Positions 42,260 to 52,257 are shown, numbered from the stretch's first letter. The stretch is 64,000 nt of DNA from Cohnella rhizoplanae (GCF_948329515.1 NZ_CAOJCN010000001.1:758890-822889); one strand, 5' to 3'. Notes: a model not told the origin generated them from the sequence alone. Translations and numbers: made by a program.

Positions 42260-44881
42260 ATGTCGAGCTTGCCGCAACTTTTAACCGAAATAGGAGAAAA
42301 CTGGATACGATCGTCGCGACACGGCATCGGCGTCTCGGATTCCGGCGGTCGCTGGCTGTACGTCAACGACGCGATGTCCCGATTGCTCGGATGCGGAGCG
42401 TCGGAAGCGCTTGGAAGGCCGGTAGATTCTTTTCTTTACCCGGACGGACGGGGAGTCTCGGATCTTGCGGGGATCGCGAACGGACTGTCGCAGGATACGC
42501 GCTGCGTTAGACTGAAGGACCTGGCGGGCGAACCCGTATGGGTCGATGCGGCGAGCAGCAGGATCGTGCCCGGCGACGGCGGAGAGCCGCTCTCGCTCTG
42601 GCAATTTTACGATGCGTCGGACAAAAAGCGGATCGAAGACCGGCTGGAATGGTCGTTGGAGCTGAAGCGGGTCATCGGCGAGAATATCGTAGATCTATAT
42701 TACATATGCGGCGAGGACGGGAAGATCGTCGAAGCCGGCCCCAATGCGCATGCGCTGCTCGGATTCCAGCCGGGCGAGCTGGCCGGCATGGACGAGCATC
42801 TGCTTTTCGACGGGGAGGATCTGGAGCACTACAAGGGGCAGTGCCCCTTGAACGGATCGCTCAAGGAATACCGGCTGAATCACAAGAACGGGAGGACGCT
42901 GTGGTTCGAGGCCAGCGTGAAGACGGTTCGCGACAAGAGCGGCCGCTGCTTCAAGCTGTTCATCGGGCGCGAGGTCTCGGGTCGCAAGAAGCACGAGAGC
43001 ATGTCGGCCGAGGCCGAGCGGATCGCCGCGATCGGCAGCTGGGAGTGGGAGGCGGCGAGCGAGCGCTTCTCCTATTCGACGAATCTGGCGCTGATCTACC
43101 AAGATGCGCCCGACCGCGCGGGCGGAGGGCAGTTGAACCTGCTTAATCTGGTCGCGCCAGAGGAGCGCGAAGCCTTCGCGAACCTGGCGAGGGAAGCCGC
43201 GAAGGGCGGCGAGCTGAGCTTCGAGTCGCGCGTGCCGCTGCCGGACGGATCGTTCAAGTATCTGCACATCCGCGGAATGGCCCTCTATACGGAGACGGGC
43301 GAGCTGGCGGGACTCGTTGGCACGGTGCAGGATATTACGGACCGCAAGCTCGTCGAGCTCAAGCTGCAGGAGAGCGTCGAGCGGTACACGTCCCTCAAGA
43401 AGTACAATCACGACGCCGTCATCTCCATCGATCTGCAGGGGCGCGTCATCAACGGCAACCGGGTCGCGCAGGAGCTGACGGGCTACACGACGGCCGAGAT
43501 GATCGGCAACCCGATCTCCAGATTCACCGGCTGGAAGCAATTTATGCCGCTGAGCGGCGCTGCGAACGCGTCGGATGCGGAGATCCAGCTGAGCGACAAG
43601 ATCACGCATAAGGACGGCAGCACGCGCGAGGTGCTGACGACACTGGCGCCGATCATCATCCACGGCGACAATGTCGGCTATTATCTGATCATCAAGGATA
43701 TTACCGAACAGAAGAAGCTCATGATCGAGAAGGAAACCGCCGAATCGACGAACAAGGCAAAAAGCGAATTTCTCGCGATGATGAGCCACGAGATCCGCAC
43801 GCCGATGAACGGGATCATCGGCATGACCGATCTCCTGCTGGACGGGGACAATCTGACCGACACACAGCGCAGTTACCTCGACGTCGTGCGCAAGAGCGGG
43901 GAGACGCTGCTCAATATCATCGGGGAGATTCTCGACTTCTCCAAGATCGATTCGGGAAAAACGGAACTCATCCTGGAGCCGTTCGATATCCGCGCCTGCG
44001 TCAGCGAGTCGGTGGACGTGGTCTCCGCCAAAGCGCTGGACAAGGGGCTTAAGATCGAGGTCGCGGTCGATCGCCGCGTGCCCAAGTCGGCGGTAGGCGA
44101 CGCCAGCCGCCTGAAGCAGGTGCTGATGAACCTGCTCAGCAATGCCGTCAAGTTCACGTCGTCGGGCGGCGTGCACGTATCGGTCGCGCGCGACGGATCG
44201 GAGCATGGCAAGGTCGGCTTGAGGTTCACGGTGAAGGATACCGGGATCGGCATTCCGAAGGACAAGGCGTACAGGCTCTTCCAGCCGTTCTATCAGATCA
44301 ACAATCAGATCACCAGGGAGACGGAAGGGACCGGTCTGGGGCTCGCCATCAGCAAAAAACTCGTGGTCCTGATGGGCGGCGATATCTGGCTCGAGCAGCG
44401 GGAGGAGCCGGGCGCGGCCTTCTCGTTCACGGTCGTGCTGGAACCCGCCGAAGACGTCGAGGAAGCGTCCGAGCAGACGCTTGTTACGCAGGAGCAAGAC
44501 CCCTCGAGGCCGCTGCGTATTCTGGTGGCGGAGGACAACAAGATCAATCAGCTCGTCATGCTCAAGATTCTCGAGAAGCAAGGTCACCGCGTATCGATCG
44601 CTTCGCACGGCATCGAAGCCGTGGAAGCGGCCACGCGGGATACGTACGATCTTATTTTCATGGACGTGCAGATGCCGGGCATCGACGGCCTCGAAGCGAC
44701 CCGGATGATCCGCGACCGGCTGCCCGCGGATGCGTGCCCGGTCATCGTGGCGGTGACGGCCAACGCGCTCAAGGGCGACCGGGAGCGATTCATGGCCGCC
44801 GGCATGGACGAGTATATGAGCAAGCCTATTTACACCGGGATTGTGAGAGAGATGATCGGGAAGTTTTTTAACCGCTCCTAA
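42260..44881 (+). CDS. Four-PAS hybrid histidine kinase
   Basis: 873 residues, cytosolic. Four PAS-type sensor modules (about 5-120, 130-250, 255-370, 375-495; the third and fourth end in LVGTVQDITDRK and YYLIIKDITEQKK), HisKA with His510 ([16 protein letters not shown]), HATPase_c (DTGIGIP, GTGLGLA) and a C-terminal receiver with Asp802 (IFMDVQMPGIDG). Cofactors of the PAS domains cannot be told. ATG 42260 gives nine-base spacing to AAAGGAG; an ATG 21 bases upstream abuts that site. It is the third hybrid kinase in 12 kb and has no adjacent output regulator. Confidence 0.93.
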   Translation: MSSLPQLLTEIGENWIRSSRHGIGVSDSGGRWLYVNDAMSRLLGCGASEALGRPVDSFLYPDGRGVSDLAGIANGLSQDTRCVRLKDLAGEPVWVDAASSRIVPGDGGEPLSLWQFYDASDKKRIEDRLEWSLELKRVIGENIVDLYYICGEDGKIVEAGPNAHALLGFQPGELAGMDEHLLFDGEDLEHYKGQCPLNGSLKEYRLNHKNGRTLWFEASVKTVRDKSGRCFKLFIGREVSGRKKHESMSAEAERIAAIGSWEWEAASERFSYSTNLALIYQDAPDRAGGGQLNLLNLVAPEEREAFANLAREAAKGGELSFESRVPLPDGSFKYLHIRGMALYTETGELAGLVGTVQDITDRKLVELKLQESVERYTSLKKYNHDAVISIDLQGRVINGNRVAQELTGYTTAEMIGNPISRFTGWKQFMPLSGAANASDAEIQLSDKITHKDGSTREVLTTLAPIIIHGDNVGYYLIIKDITEQKKLMIEKETAESTNKAKSEFLAMMSHEIRTPMNGIIGMTDLLLDGDNLTDTQRSYLDVVRKSGETLLNIIGEILDFSKIDSGKTELILEPFDIRACVSESVDVVSAKALDKGLKIEVAVDRRVPKSAVGDASRLKQVLMNLLSNAVKFTSSGGVHVSVARDGSEHGKVGLRFTVKDTGIGIPKDKAYRLFQPFYQINNQITRETEGTGLGLAISKKLVVLMGGDIWLEQREEPGAAFSFTVVLEPAEDVEEASEQTLVTQEQDPSRPLRILVAEDNKINQLVMLKILEKQGHRVSIASHGIEAVEAATRDTYDLIFMDVQMPGIDGLEATRMIRDRLPADACPVIVAVTANALKGDRERFMAAGMDEYMSKPIYTGIVREMIGKFFNRS

Positions 44882-44935
44882 AGATCGCCCGCGGGGCATC
44901 CTTTAAAATAAAGGATACTGAAAGAAGAGATTCCA

Positions 44936-47900
44936 TTGACTGAGGTCAGCAAGCTGCCGTTTCACCCCGTGCTGTCTGCATGGTTCGGATCAACGTTCGG
45001 GGCGCCCACGGATATCCAGGAGCGGGCATGGGCTTCGATCGGCGCCGGCGCGCATACGCTGATCGCCGCGCCCACCGGCTCCGGGAAGACGCTGGCCGCC
45101 CTGCTTCCTTGTCTGGACAGGATCGTCGGCCGCGATGCGGGCGGGGACGCGCGAAGATCTGCCGTGCGCACGTTGTATATTACGCCGCTTAAGGCGCTGA
45201 ATAACGATATACATCATCACGTGAGCGATTTTGCCAGGCAGCTGGACGCTTGGGCGGCCGAGCACGGCGCGCGTTGGGCGGGCATACGGAGCGAAGTGCG
45301 GACCGGAGACACGACCTCGGCCAAGCGGGCATCCATGCTGCGCAATCCGCCGGATCTGCTGGTGACGACGCCCGAGTCGTTTTATTTGCTGCTGACTTCG
45401 GTCAAGGGACGGGACATGCTATCCACGGTGGAACAAGTGATCGTCGACGAGATTCACGATCTGGCCGCGGATAAGCGCGGCTCTCATCTGTCGCTCTCGC
45501 TGGAGCGACTGGAGGCCTTATGCCCGCATCCCGTACAGCGGATAGGCGTATCTGCGACGCAGAAGCCGCTGTCCAGAGTCGCCCGGTTTCTGGGCGGCTG
45601 GCAGGAGGCGCAGCCGGGCGACGCGGACGTCGGCGCGGAAGCTTCCGCGCCGGATGCGATGCGCCCGCGGCCGGTGACGATCGTCGAGAGCGGGATGATC
45701 AAGCGTCTGAGCGTGAAGGTCACCGTACCCGAGCCTTCGGCGCCGTCTGCCGGACGCGAAGCGGTATGGAAGCCGCTGCTCGACAGGATCATGCAGGCGA
45801 TCGAGGGGAGCCGCTCCGTGCTCCTGTTCGTGAACAGCAGGCGGCTATCTGAAAGGCTAGTGCTGCGCCTGAACGACCACGTAGGGTATGAGATGGCGCG
45901 CTCCCACCATGGCAGTCTATCCCGCGAGCGCAGACTCGAGGCCGAGCGGCTGCTCAAGAGCGGCGAGCTCCGCTGCATCGTCGCGACCTCGTCGCTCGAG
46001 CTCGGCATCGATATCGGCCATATCGATCTGGTCGTCCAGATCGATACGCCGCTGGCCTCCGACCGGGGCATCCAGCGGATCGGACGCGCCGGACATGCCG
46101 TCGGCGAGGAGAGCCGCGGGCTCATGATCGTGCGCGCCAAGGCGCTGCTGCCCGAGGCTGCCGTGCTGAGCCGGCTCGTCGCGCGCCGCGAGATCGAGGA
46201 CATCGTCATCCCCTACGGGCCGATGGACGTCCTCTCTCAGCAGACCGTCGCGATCGTTGCCATGGACGATTGGCAGGCGGACGATCTGCTGCGCCTGGTG
46301 CGTCGGAGCGACAGCTATCGGGGCTATGACGAGCGGCGATTCCAAGAGATGCTTAAGGTGCTATCCGGCTTCTATCCCTTTTTCCGTCCGCTGCTCGACT
46401 GGGATTCGCGGACCGGGGCTCTGACAGGCAGGCCGGTCGGCAGGGCGGCCGCAGTCCGCGGCGCGGGCACGATCCCCCAGAGCGGCGGATATCCCGTCCA
46501 TCATATGGACAGCCGGGCGCATCTGGGCGAGCTGGACGAGGAGTTCATTCAGGAGAGCCGGGTCGGCGATGTCTTCCAGCTCGGCGCGGGCTCCTGGATG
46601 ATCCGCGAGATCAAGAACGACCGCGTCTACGTCGCCGAAGCCGCCAACCGGTTCAGCGAGGTTCCGTTCTGGCGCAACGAAGCGGGAGGGCGCTCGTACG
46701 AGCTGGGTCTTAAGATCGGCGCGTTCTGGCGGGAGATCGCCGCGCGGCTCGGTCTTGGGGAAGCGTTCGCGGATCGGAGAGCAGCCGGCGGGGACGTCGC
46801 CGGAGAGCGAGAGGCGGACGATACGGTCTCGGCCTGGCTGCAGGACGAATATGGCATGGACGCTGCCGCCGCGGAGGAGCTGATCGGCCACGTGCGCGCT
46901 CAGCATCGGGCTTGCGGCGTGCCGACCGACGCGCGGATCGTCGTCGAGCACTATCGGGACGTAATGAACCAGACGCATATGGTCATTCACAACTTTTTCG
47001 GCCGCAGCGTCAATCGGGCCTGGCTGCTCGCGCTGCAGCGGCAATTCGAGCTGATCATGCCATATCGGCTGTACGGCAACGCCAAGGACAACGGCATCGA
47101 GATCGTGCTGCCGGAGTGGGACGCTTCGTGGCTGCGCATCGTGAGCCAGGTCTCGGCGTCGAACGTCGAGACGCTGCTGTCCGAGGCGGTGACCGGCTCT
47201 CCGCTGCTTGCCGTGGCCTTCCGCAAGATCGCGGAGACGTCGCTCCTGCTCTCGCGCAGCTTCACGCGCACTCCGATGTGGCAGAAGCGGCTGCGCAGCG
47301 AGGAGCTGCTGAGGAAGGCGCTGCCGTACGGCGCGCAGTTTCCGTATCTCGCGGAGGCGATGCGCGAGGCGCTTCATGAATACTTGAGCTACGGCGATCT
47401 GCGCCGCATGCTCGAAGGGATCGAAGAAGGCCGGATCGAAGTCGTCGTGCGCGAGACGCCGTATCCTTCGCCGCTCGCCTCTCAGTTCATGGCCGACTAC
47501 GTGAACATGCGCATCTACGAGGGGGACGGCCTGGATGAATCGACGCGGAATCAGATTCTACAGATTAACCAGGAGCTGGCCCGAGATCTGTTCGGCGGGA
47601 GAGAAGCGGGCGCCGCCGTATCCGACGAGGCGTTCGCCAGCATGGAGGCCAGCCTCGCGTCGCCTGCGCGCGAGCCGGGCGGTCCAGGAGATCTATCGGC
47701 GCTGCTCAAGGCGAGAGGAGATCTGACGGCGGCCGAGATCGCCAAGGCTGCCGGCGAACGCAGCCTCGTCTGGCTCCGGCAGCTTCAGGAGAGCGGCGGC
47801 GCTGCTGCGCTGCTCATGCCCGGCGACGAGGAGACGCGATATATTGCGGCAGACGAAGCGGACCTGTACGCGCGGTTCCCGCAAGACCCCGCCTCCGTCG

Positions 47901-49408
47901 TGTTCGTGCTCGGCCGGTATGCGGATCACCGCATGTCCTTCACCGAAGCGGATCTGATGGAGCGCTATCCGGCGCTCGACCGGAGAACGGCAGCCGATGC
48001 GGTGAATCTGCTGCTCGACCGGAACATGATCCAGCGGGCTCCGCATGCGGCGGGCGAAGATGAACGTCTCTGGACGAGCGTGCAGGTCGCCTCCAAGCTC
48101 GTCCGGTGGTCCGTGCGGCATGCCCGCTCCCTGGCCGAGCCTGCCGACGCGATCCGTTGGTGCAGCCAGATCGCGCTTCTGCAGCATGCGCTGCCGGGCA
48201 CCCAGATGCAGGGCGCCGAAGGCTTGCTCGCCGCCATCGACAAGCTTCAGGGCATCTTCCTGCCGCTGTCGCATTGGGAGACATTGATTCTGCCCGCGCG
48301 CGTGCCGGGCTATCGCAAGGAAGATCTCGACATGCTCTGCGCGACGGGCGAGGTGATCTGGATCGGAAGGCGCGAGGAGGAGGAGCGAGAAGGGAAGGTC
48401 GCCTTTTTCCTTGCGGACAACAAGGCGCTCTACGCGCCCTACGCCGAAGCCGCGGTCCGGCAGGAGCCGAAGACGGCCCACCCGCGCCTCGTCCGGCTGA
48501 TCCGGGAGAGCGGGGCGAGCTTCCTGACGAAGCTCTCCCGCGAGTCGGATATGCTACCCTCGGAGCTGTTGCCCGCGCTCATCGACCTGGCATGGGAGGG
48601 CCTCGTCTCGAACGACCAGTTCGCGCCGCTGCGCCTTCATGCCGACGCGGCGAGGTCCAAGCGGCAAGCGCATGGACGAACAGGCTCGGGTCTCGGTCGT
48701 TGGTACGCCGTGACGAGCCTGCTCGACGCCGAACGCGAGACGGAGCCGGACGGCGGCTTGCCGGGCGGACGAGAAGCCGGAGGAGGACCGGCGCCGGCGC
48801 TCGTATGGACCAAGCATCTGCTGGATACGTACGGCATGGTGAACCGGGAGCTGGTAGCCAGGGTTTCTCCGTATCCTTGGGATGTGCTGGTCCGGGTGCT
48901 GCGGCAGCTGGAAGATTGGGGGATGGTCACCCGGGGCGCCTTCATCCGCGGCCTCGATGCCCTGCAGTTCGCTACGCCCGCCTTCAGGGACGCCGTCAAG
49001 CGGCCGCCGGTCGCCGGCGAAGGTCAGCTGGCCGTCCTGTCGGCGGCCGATCCGGCCAATCCGTTCGGGCTGATCGCCGAATGGCCAGACGGCGGGAAGG
49101 GCGTGTCCTATGCCCGCAAGCCCGGCAACTTCCTGCTGCTGGACGGCGACAAGTGGCTGTATTGGGTGGAGAACAACGGCAAGCGCGTCTTCAGCCTCCA
49201 GCCGGAGGCCGACGACCTGAAGACCCGCGGCGAGGCGGAACGGCTGCAAGCCGCTTTTCAGACGATCATCCGCAGGCAGAAGCTGGTCAAGCTCAAGCTG
49301 GACGAGTGGAACGGCGCAGCGGCGGCGGAGACGGAGGCGGGGCGCACGCTGTTGTCCGCCGGCGCGGAGAAGCAAATGCGGTCGCTCGTGCTCTGGCTGC
49401 GGACGTGA
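44936..49408 (+). CDS. lhr: Full-length Lhr-type ATP-dependent DNA helicase
   Basis: 1490 residues. The superfamily 2 core (about 1-430) has APTGSGKT, DEIH, SATQKP and QRIGRAGHAVGEESRG. It is followed by the Lhr-specific winged-helix and core modules and a long C-terminal region (about 850-1490), as in the roughly 1500-residue bacterial Lhr proteins rather than the short Lhr-Core. Known family activity: 3'-to-5' translocation and unwinding of DNA or RNA:DNA hybrids, linked to DNA repair. The start is TTG 44936 behind AAGAAGAGA. It follows the PAS kinase by 54 bases without a visible terminator. The usual metallophosphoesterase partner is absent nearby. Confidence 0.9.
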   Translation: MTEVSKLPFHPVLSAWFGSTFGAPTDIQERAWASIGAGAHTLIAAPTGSGKTLAALLPCLDRIVGRDAGGDARRSAVRTLYITPLKALNNDIHHHVSDFARQLDAWAAEHGARWAGIRSEVRTGDTTSAKRASMLRNPPDLLVTTPESFYLLLTSVKGRDMLSTVEQVIVDEIHDLAADKRGSHLSLSLERLEALCPHPVQRIGVSATQKPLSRVARFLGGWQEAQPGDADVGAEASAPDAMRPRPVTIVESGMIKRLSVKVTVPEPSAPSAGREAVWKPLLDRIMQAIEGSRSVLLFVNSRRLSERLVLRLNDHVGYEMARSHHGSLSRERRLEAERLLKSGELRCIVATSSLELGIDIGHIDLVVQIDTPLASDRGIQRIGRAGHAVGEESRGLMIVRAKALLPEAAVLSRLVARREIEDIVIPYGPMDVLSQQTVAIVAMDDWQADDLLRLVRRSDSYRGYDERRFQEMLKVLSGFYPFFRPLLDWDSRTGALTGRPVGRAAAVRGAGTIPQSGGYPVHHMDSRAHLGELDEEFIQESRVGDVFQLGAGSWMIREIKNDRVYVAEAANRFSEVPFWRNEAGGRSYELGLKIGAFWREIAARLGLGEAFADRRAAGGDVAGEREADDTVSAWLQDEYGMDAAAAEELIGHVRAQHRACGVPTDARIVVEHYRDVMNQTHMVIHNFFGRSVNRAWLLALQRQFELIMPYRLYGNAKDNGIEIVLPEWDASWLRIVSQVSASNVETLLSEAVTGSPLLAVAFRKIAETSLLLSRSFTRTPMWQKRLRSEELLRKALPYGAQFPYLAEAMREALHEYLSYGDLRRMLEGIEEGRIEVVVRETPYPSPLASQFMADYVNMRIYEGDGLDESTRNQILQINQELARDLFGGREAGAAVSDEAFASMEASLASPAREPGGPGDLSALLKARGDLTAAEIAKAAGERSLVWLRQLQESGGAAALLMPGDEETRYIAADEADLYARFPQDPASVVFVLGRYADHRMSFTEADLMERYPALDRRTAADAVNLLLDRNMIQRAPHAAGEDERLWTSVQVASKLVRWSVRHARSLAEPADAIRWCSQIALLQHALPGTQMQGAEGLLAAIDKLQGIFLPLSHWETLILPARVPGYRKEDLDMLCATGEVIWIGRREEEEREGKVAFFLADNKALYAPYAEAAVRQEPKTAHPRLVRLIRESGASFLTKLSRESDMLPSELLPALIDLAWEGLVSNDQFAPLRLHADAARSKRQAHGRTGSGLGRWYAVTSLLDAERETEPDGGLPGGREAGGGPAPALVWTKHLLDTYGMVNRELVARVSPYPWDVLVRVLRQLEDWGMVTRGAFIRGLDALQFATPAFRDAVKRPPVAGEGQLAVLSAADPANPFGLIAEWPDGGKGVSYARKPGNFLLLDGDKWLYWVENNGKRVFSLQPEADDLKTRGEAERLQAAFQTIIRRQKLVKLKLDEWNGAAAAETEAGRTLLSAGAEKQMRSLVLWLRT

Positions 49409-49547
49409 GCGTATAATTAAATAAAATCGAATGTTCATATTTTTAGTATATAATATATATTGGTTTATAAAATGAGACGTGATCCACATCCGGAAGAATG
49501 CGTGTCTGCAACCGGATCTTGCTCCTCTAACTGAAAGGTGTGGACGA

Positions 49548-50798
49548 ATGAAAACCGATTATGTCGACGTCCTCGCAAAAATTTCGGATCAATTATACAA
49601 CTCCGGCATTGACGTGATGCAGACGGCAAGCCGCTTAATCCCGGCCAATACATTCTGCATCGCCAATCTGGACCGCGTCTCCACCGTCGTTCTGAACGCC
49701 TTTAACCGCGATAAAGTCATCCTGACGGAAGGCTTGGTCGTCGCCAACGAGGAGTCTTACTGCGCCCTCGTCACGGAAAAGGCGCAGGGTCCGCTCATTA
49801 TCGAAAATAATATGACGCATCCGCTCACCAAGGACATGCCGGCGACCCAATTCGTCGGAGGCTGTTCCTTCCTCGGAGTGCCGGTGCTTACGCCGAGCGG
49901 CCAGATTTTCGGCTCGCTGTGCGCTTTCGACGACCGCTTCTATGCGTTCGAGGAGCGGGACGTCGAGCTGCTGCTGTCGTTGTCCCGGTTCTTCACGAAC
50001 ATGCTCGCGCTCGATGAATCCGTCGAGCAGCTGAAGTCTGCGCAGGCGCAGGCGATATGCGTGCTCGAGGAAAAAGCCAACCTGCTTGCCGTGCTGAGCC
50101 ACGAGATCCGCAACCCGATGAACGGCGTACTCGGCATGGCCAGCCTGCTGCACTCGACGGCGCTGACGGAGGAGCAGAAAAGCTATGTGGAGGTCATCGA
50201 GGAGTGCGGAGAAGGACTGATGGCCATGCTGAACCAGATTCTCGAGCACTCCAAGGTCGAGGCGGGACGCATGCCGGTAGAGACCGGTCCGTTCGATCTG
50301 GCCGACTGCGCCGAGCAGGTCATGCAGATGCACGCGTTCGCAGCCGGGAAAAAAGGCATCGTACTGCGGCTCTCCATCGACGACAAGCTGCTCGGGGGAT
50401 ACGAGGGGGACGGCTTGAAGCTTCGGCAGATTCTCGTCAACCTGGTGAGCAATGCGGTCAAGTTCACCGAAACAGGAGAAGTCGTGTTGTCGGTTAGGAA
50501 GGAAGACAGGGCGGTATCCGATGGGAAGATATGGCTGTCCTTCAGCGTGAAGGACACGGGGATCGGCATCTCGCCCGAGCGCAAGGACCAGCTGTTCCGT
50601 TCGTTCTCCCAAGTTCACGATAAATCGTTCAAGGACAACTATGGCGGCATCGGACTCGGCCTGTCGATCTGCCGACAATACGCCGAGCTGATGGGCGGTA
50701 CCGTCGAACTCACGGATACCGGCCCGTCCGGCACGTGCTTCACGCTCACCGTTCCTTTATATGCGCTGCACGGCCGTCATGCATCGCACGCAGGCTGA
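49548..50798 (+). CDS. GAF-domain histidine kinase without receiver
   Basis: 416 residues, soluble. A GAF domain (about 10-155; GGCSFLGVPVLTPSGQIFGS) is followed by HisKA with His185 in LSHEIRNPMNGVLGM (Asn where Thr is common) and HATPase_c (about 280-405; DTGIGISPERKDQLFRSF, GGIGLGLS). It has no receiver, so a separate response regulator or one of the hybrid kinases nearby must accept the phosphate. ATG 49548 has GAAAGGTG upstream. An A+T-rich stretch with TATAATATATAT (about 49447) precedes it and probably contains its promoter. Confidence 0.9.
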   Translation: MKTDYVDVLAKISDQLYNSGIDVMQTASRLIPANTFCIANLDRVSTVVLNAFNRDKVILTEGLVVANEESYCALVTEKAQGPLIIENNMTHPLTKDMPATQFVGGCSFLGVPVLTPSGQIFGSLCAFDDRFYAFEERDVELLLSLSRFFTNMLALDESVEQLKSAQAQAICVLEEKANLLAVLSHEIRNPMNGVLGMASLLHSTALTEEQKSYVEVIEECGEGLMAMLNQILEHSKVEAGRMPVETGPFDLADCAEQVMQMHAFAAGKKGIVLRLSIDDKLLGGYEGDGLKLRQILVNLVSNAVKFTETGEVVLSVRKEDRAVSDGKIWLSFSVKDTGIGISPERKDQLFRSFSQVHDKSFKDNYGGIGLGLSICRQYAELMGGTVELTDTGPSGTCFTLTVPLYALHGRHASHAG

Positions 50799-50865
50799 AC
50801 CGCACGCAAGCGACTGCCGCCTGCGCGCGGTTCTCTACTGTCGACGGCGATCCGCCGCGCCTCGA

Positions 50866-51591
50866 TTATCCCCACTTAATCCCGGTCTTGATGCCCGCGC
50901 CATGCCCGGCCGCATGTCCGCCGAGCTGCATGCCTACGCCTTGCGGCCCCAGGTGCGCACCGGCTTCGAGACCTAATCCGTACTTGCCTCCCACATGACC
51001 GCCGGCATTAGCCTCCAATCCATCGCCCTTGCTCAGATTGCCTTGGGCATGCAATCCGGCGCCATGCGGGCCTCCGAGCTGGGCGCCGGCCTTTAAGCCG
51101 GTTCCTTCGCCTCCGCCGACCTGCGCTCCGGCCTGAATGCCCGCGCCGTACGTTCCGCCCAACTGGCCGCCGATCTTTGCATGGATGCCATGACCGCCGC
51201 CGATTCCGCCGCCAGCCTGCAATCCGAGACCATGCTCGCCTCCGACATAGGTGCCGGCATGAACGCCCGCGCCATGGCCGCCCCCATAATAACCTTGCGC
51301 ATGCATGCCCGCTTGGAGCGGACCGATATGACTCTGCGCCTGGACGCCGGCCTGATGCGCCGGAGCATGCGAGTCCTGCGGCTGGTTAGGCGCGATCGGC
51401 ATCGGCATCTGCTCTAGACCGGGATACCCTTGGCCCGGCTGATACGGATCGGCATAATACGGACGAGACGCATGGGCGACGGAATAAGGACCGCCCGGAT
51501 ATCCATAATAAGCAGGTGCGACGCCGTTAAAAGGTTGAACGTAACCGTAGCCGAAGCCTTGGCCGTAGGATCCACGTGGGTTGACGTACAT
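50866..51591 (-). CDS. Gly/His-rich protein built from about nine 14-residue repeats
   Basis: 241 residues, no signal peptide. The N-terminal 80 residues are Tyr/Pro/Gly-rich (YGQGFGYGYVQPFNG). From about residue 115 the chain consists of tandem 14-residue units of the form x-G-[AL]-G-[VLI]-x-A-G-x-x-[VLI]-G-G-x, for example YGAGIQAGAQVGGG and EGTGLKAGAQLGGP. Regular Gly with alternating aliphatics suggests a beta-solenoid or assembly-forming surface protein; a spore coat or exosporium role is possible in this organism but not shown. ATG 51591 follows GGAGGCGGG. It is divergent from the next gene. Confidence 0.75.
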   Translation of the reverse strand: MYVNPRGSYGQGFGYGYVQPFNGVAPAYYGYPGGPYSVAHASRPYYADPYQPGQGYPGLEQMPMPIAPNQPQDSHAPAHQAGVQAQSHIGPLQAGMHAQGYYGGGHGAGVHAGTYVGGEHGLGLQAGGGIGGGHGIHAKIGGQLGGTYGAGIQAGAQVGGGEGTGLKAGAQLGGPHGAGLHAQGNLSKGDGLEANAGGHVGGKYGLGLEAGAHLGPQGVGMQLGGHAAGHGAGIKTGIKWG

Positions 51592-51758
51592 AGAGCCCGC
51601 CTCCATCTTCTTGTTTTGATGAGATAGCCTATTCCGCTCGCGCCCTGCGTGATACCCGCCCGGGACAAAATGGGCGCATCCGTAGGCAAGCGCCGCCGTA
51701 CGGGGTATATGGACTTCGAAGGCCTTAATAAGCGCAGCCAAAGAAGGGAGGAGCCGAT

Positions 51759-52100
51759 ATGCCAGCATCGCTCGCGGATGTCACGCAATGGCTCGAATCG
51801 CAAGTGGGGAAGGTACTGGTCGTATCCAAGCATGAGGATGACGATCTCGATGAAGTCAGAATACGGCTCGAGCGGGTCGAAGGGAGAGGCGAACGCACGG
51901 ACGCCCTCGACGACTACACCAACAGTCCCGCGCTGCTGCTCCGGGGCCACGGAACCGTCGTCACGGAAGGCAGGGAAGAAGCGCTGCCTACGGACACGTT
52001 CGAGATTCCGCTGGAGGGACTCAGCCTGACGGAGACCGCGGACGGGACCGCCCTGCTCGTGACGGAGCGCGCCCGCTATTCGATCAAGGTCGGCGAATGA
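51759..52100 (+). CDS. Conserved hypothetical, 113 residues
   Basis: A small acidic soluble protein with beta-rich segments (VGKVLVVSKHEDDDLDEVRI, then ALLLRGHGTVVTEGREEALP) and no membrane helix. The pattern suggests a compact beta-barrel; no family is recognised. AGGGAGGAG precedes ATG 51759. It is divergent from the Gly-rich repeat protein across a 167-base region and ends at a strong terminator. Confidence 0.75.
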   Translation: MPASLADVTQWLESQVGKVLVVSKHEDDDLDEVRIRLERVEGRGERTDALDDYTNSPALLLRGHGTVVTEGREEALPTDTFEIPLEGLSLTETADGTALLVTERARYSIKVGE

Positions 52101-52105
52101 ACATC

Positions 52106-52139
52106 AAACGCCCGCAACCGAAAAGGCCGCGGGCGTTTT
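52106..52139 (+). terminator. Intrinsic terminator
   Basis: AAACGCCCGC / GCGGGCGTTTT hairpin with a 13-base loop, directly after the 51759-52100 gene. Confidence 0.8.
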
Positions 52140-52164
52140 GCCGATTAATGGAGCGGGAAGGCGT

Positions 52165-52257
52165 TCAATCGCCAGCGTCGATGGCGCTCTTGCCGCCGTA
52201 GACAACGATGCCGCCGCCGACGAACATGCAGACGATCAGGATAATCGCATAGACCAT
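52165..52257 (-). CDS. 30-residue single-span membrane peptide
   Basis: A short frame starting at ATG 52257, with GGAGG seven bases upstream on the minus strand. The product begins MVYAIILIVCMFVGGGIVVY and ends GGKSAIDAGD. Almost the whole peptide is one hydrophobic helix with a Gly-rich end. The strong ribosome site and clean isolated placement argue for translation; similar tiny membrane peptides occur in spore formers, but I recognise no family. Confidence 0.6.
   Translation of the reverse strand: MVYAIILIVCMFVGGGIVVYGGKSAIDAGD

Noticed and set aside
42695..44899. A 734-codon minus-strand open frame opposite the PAS hybrid kinase
   Set aside because: No domain, His/Arg-rich antisense composition, and complete overlap with a kinase showing every catalytic motif.
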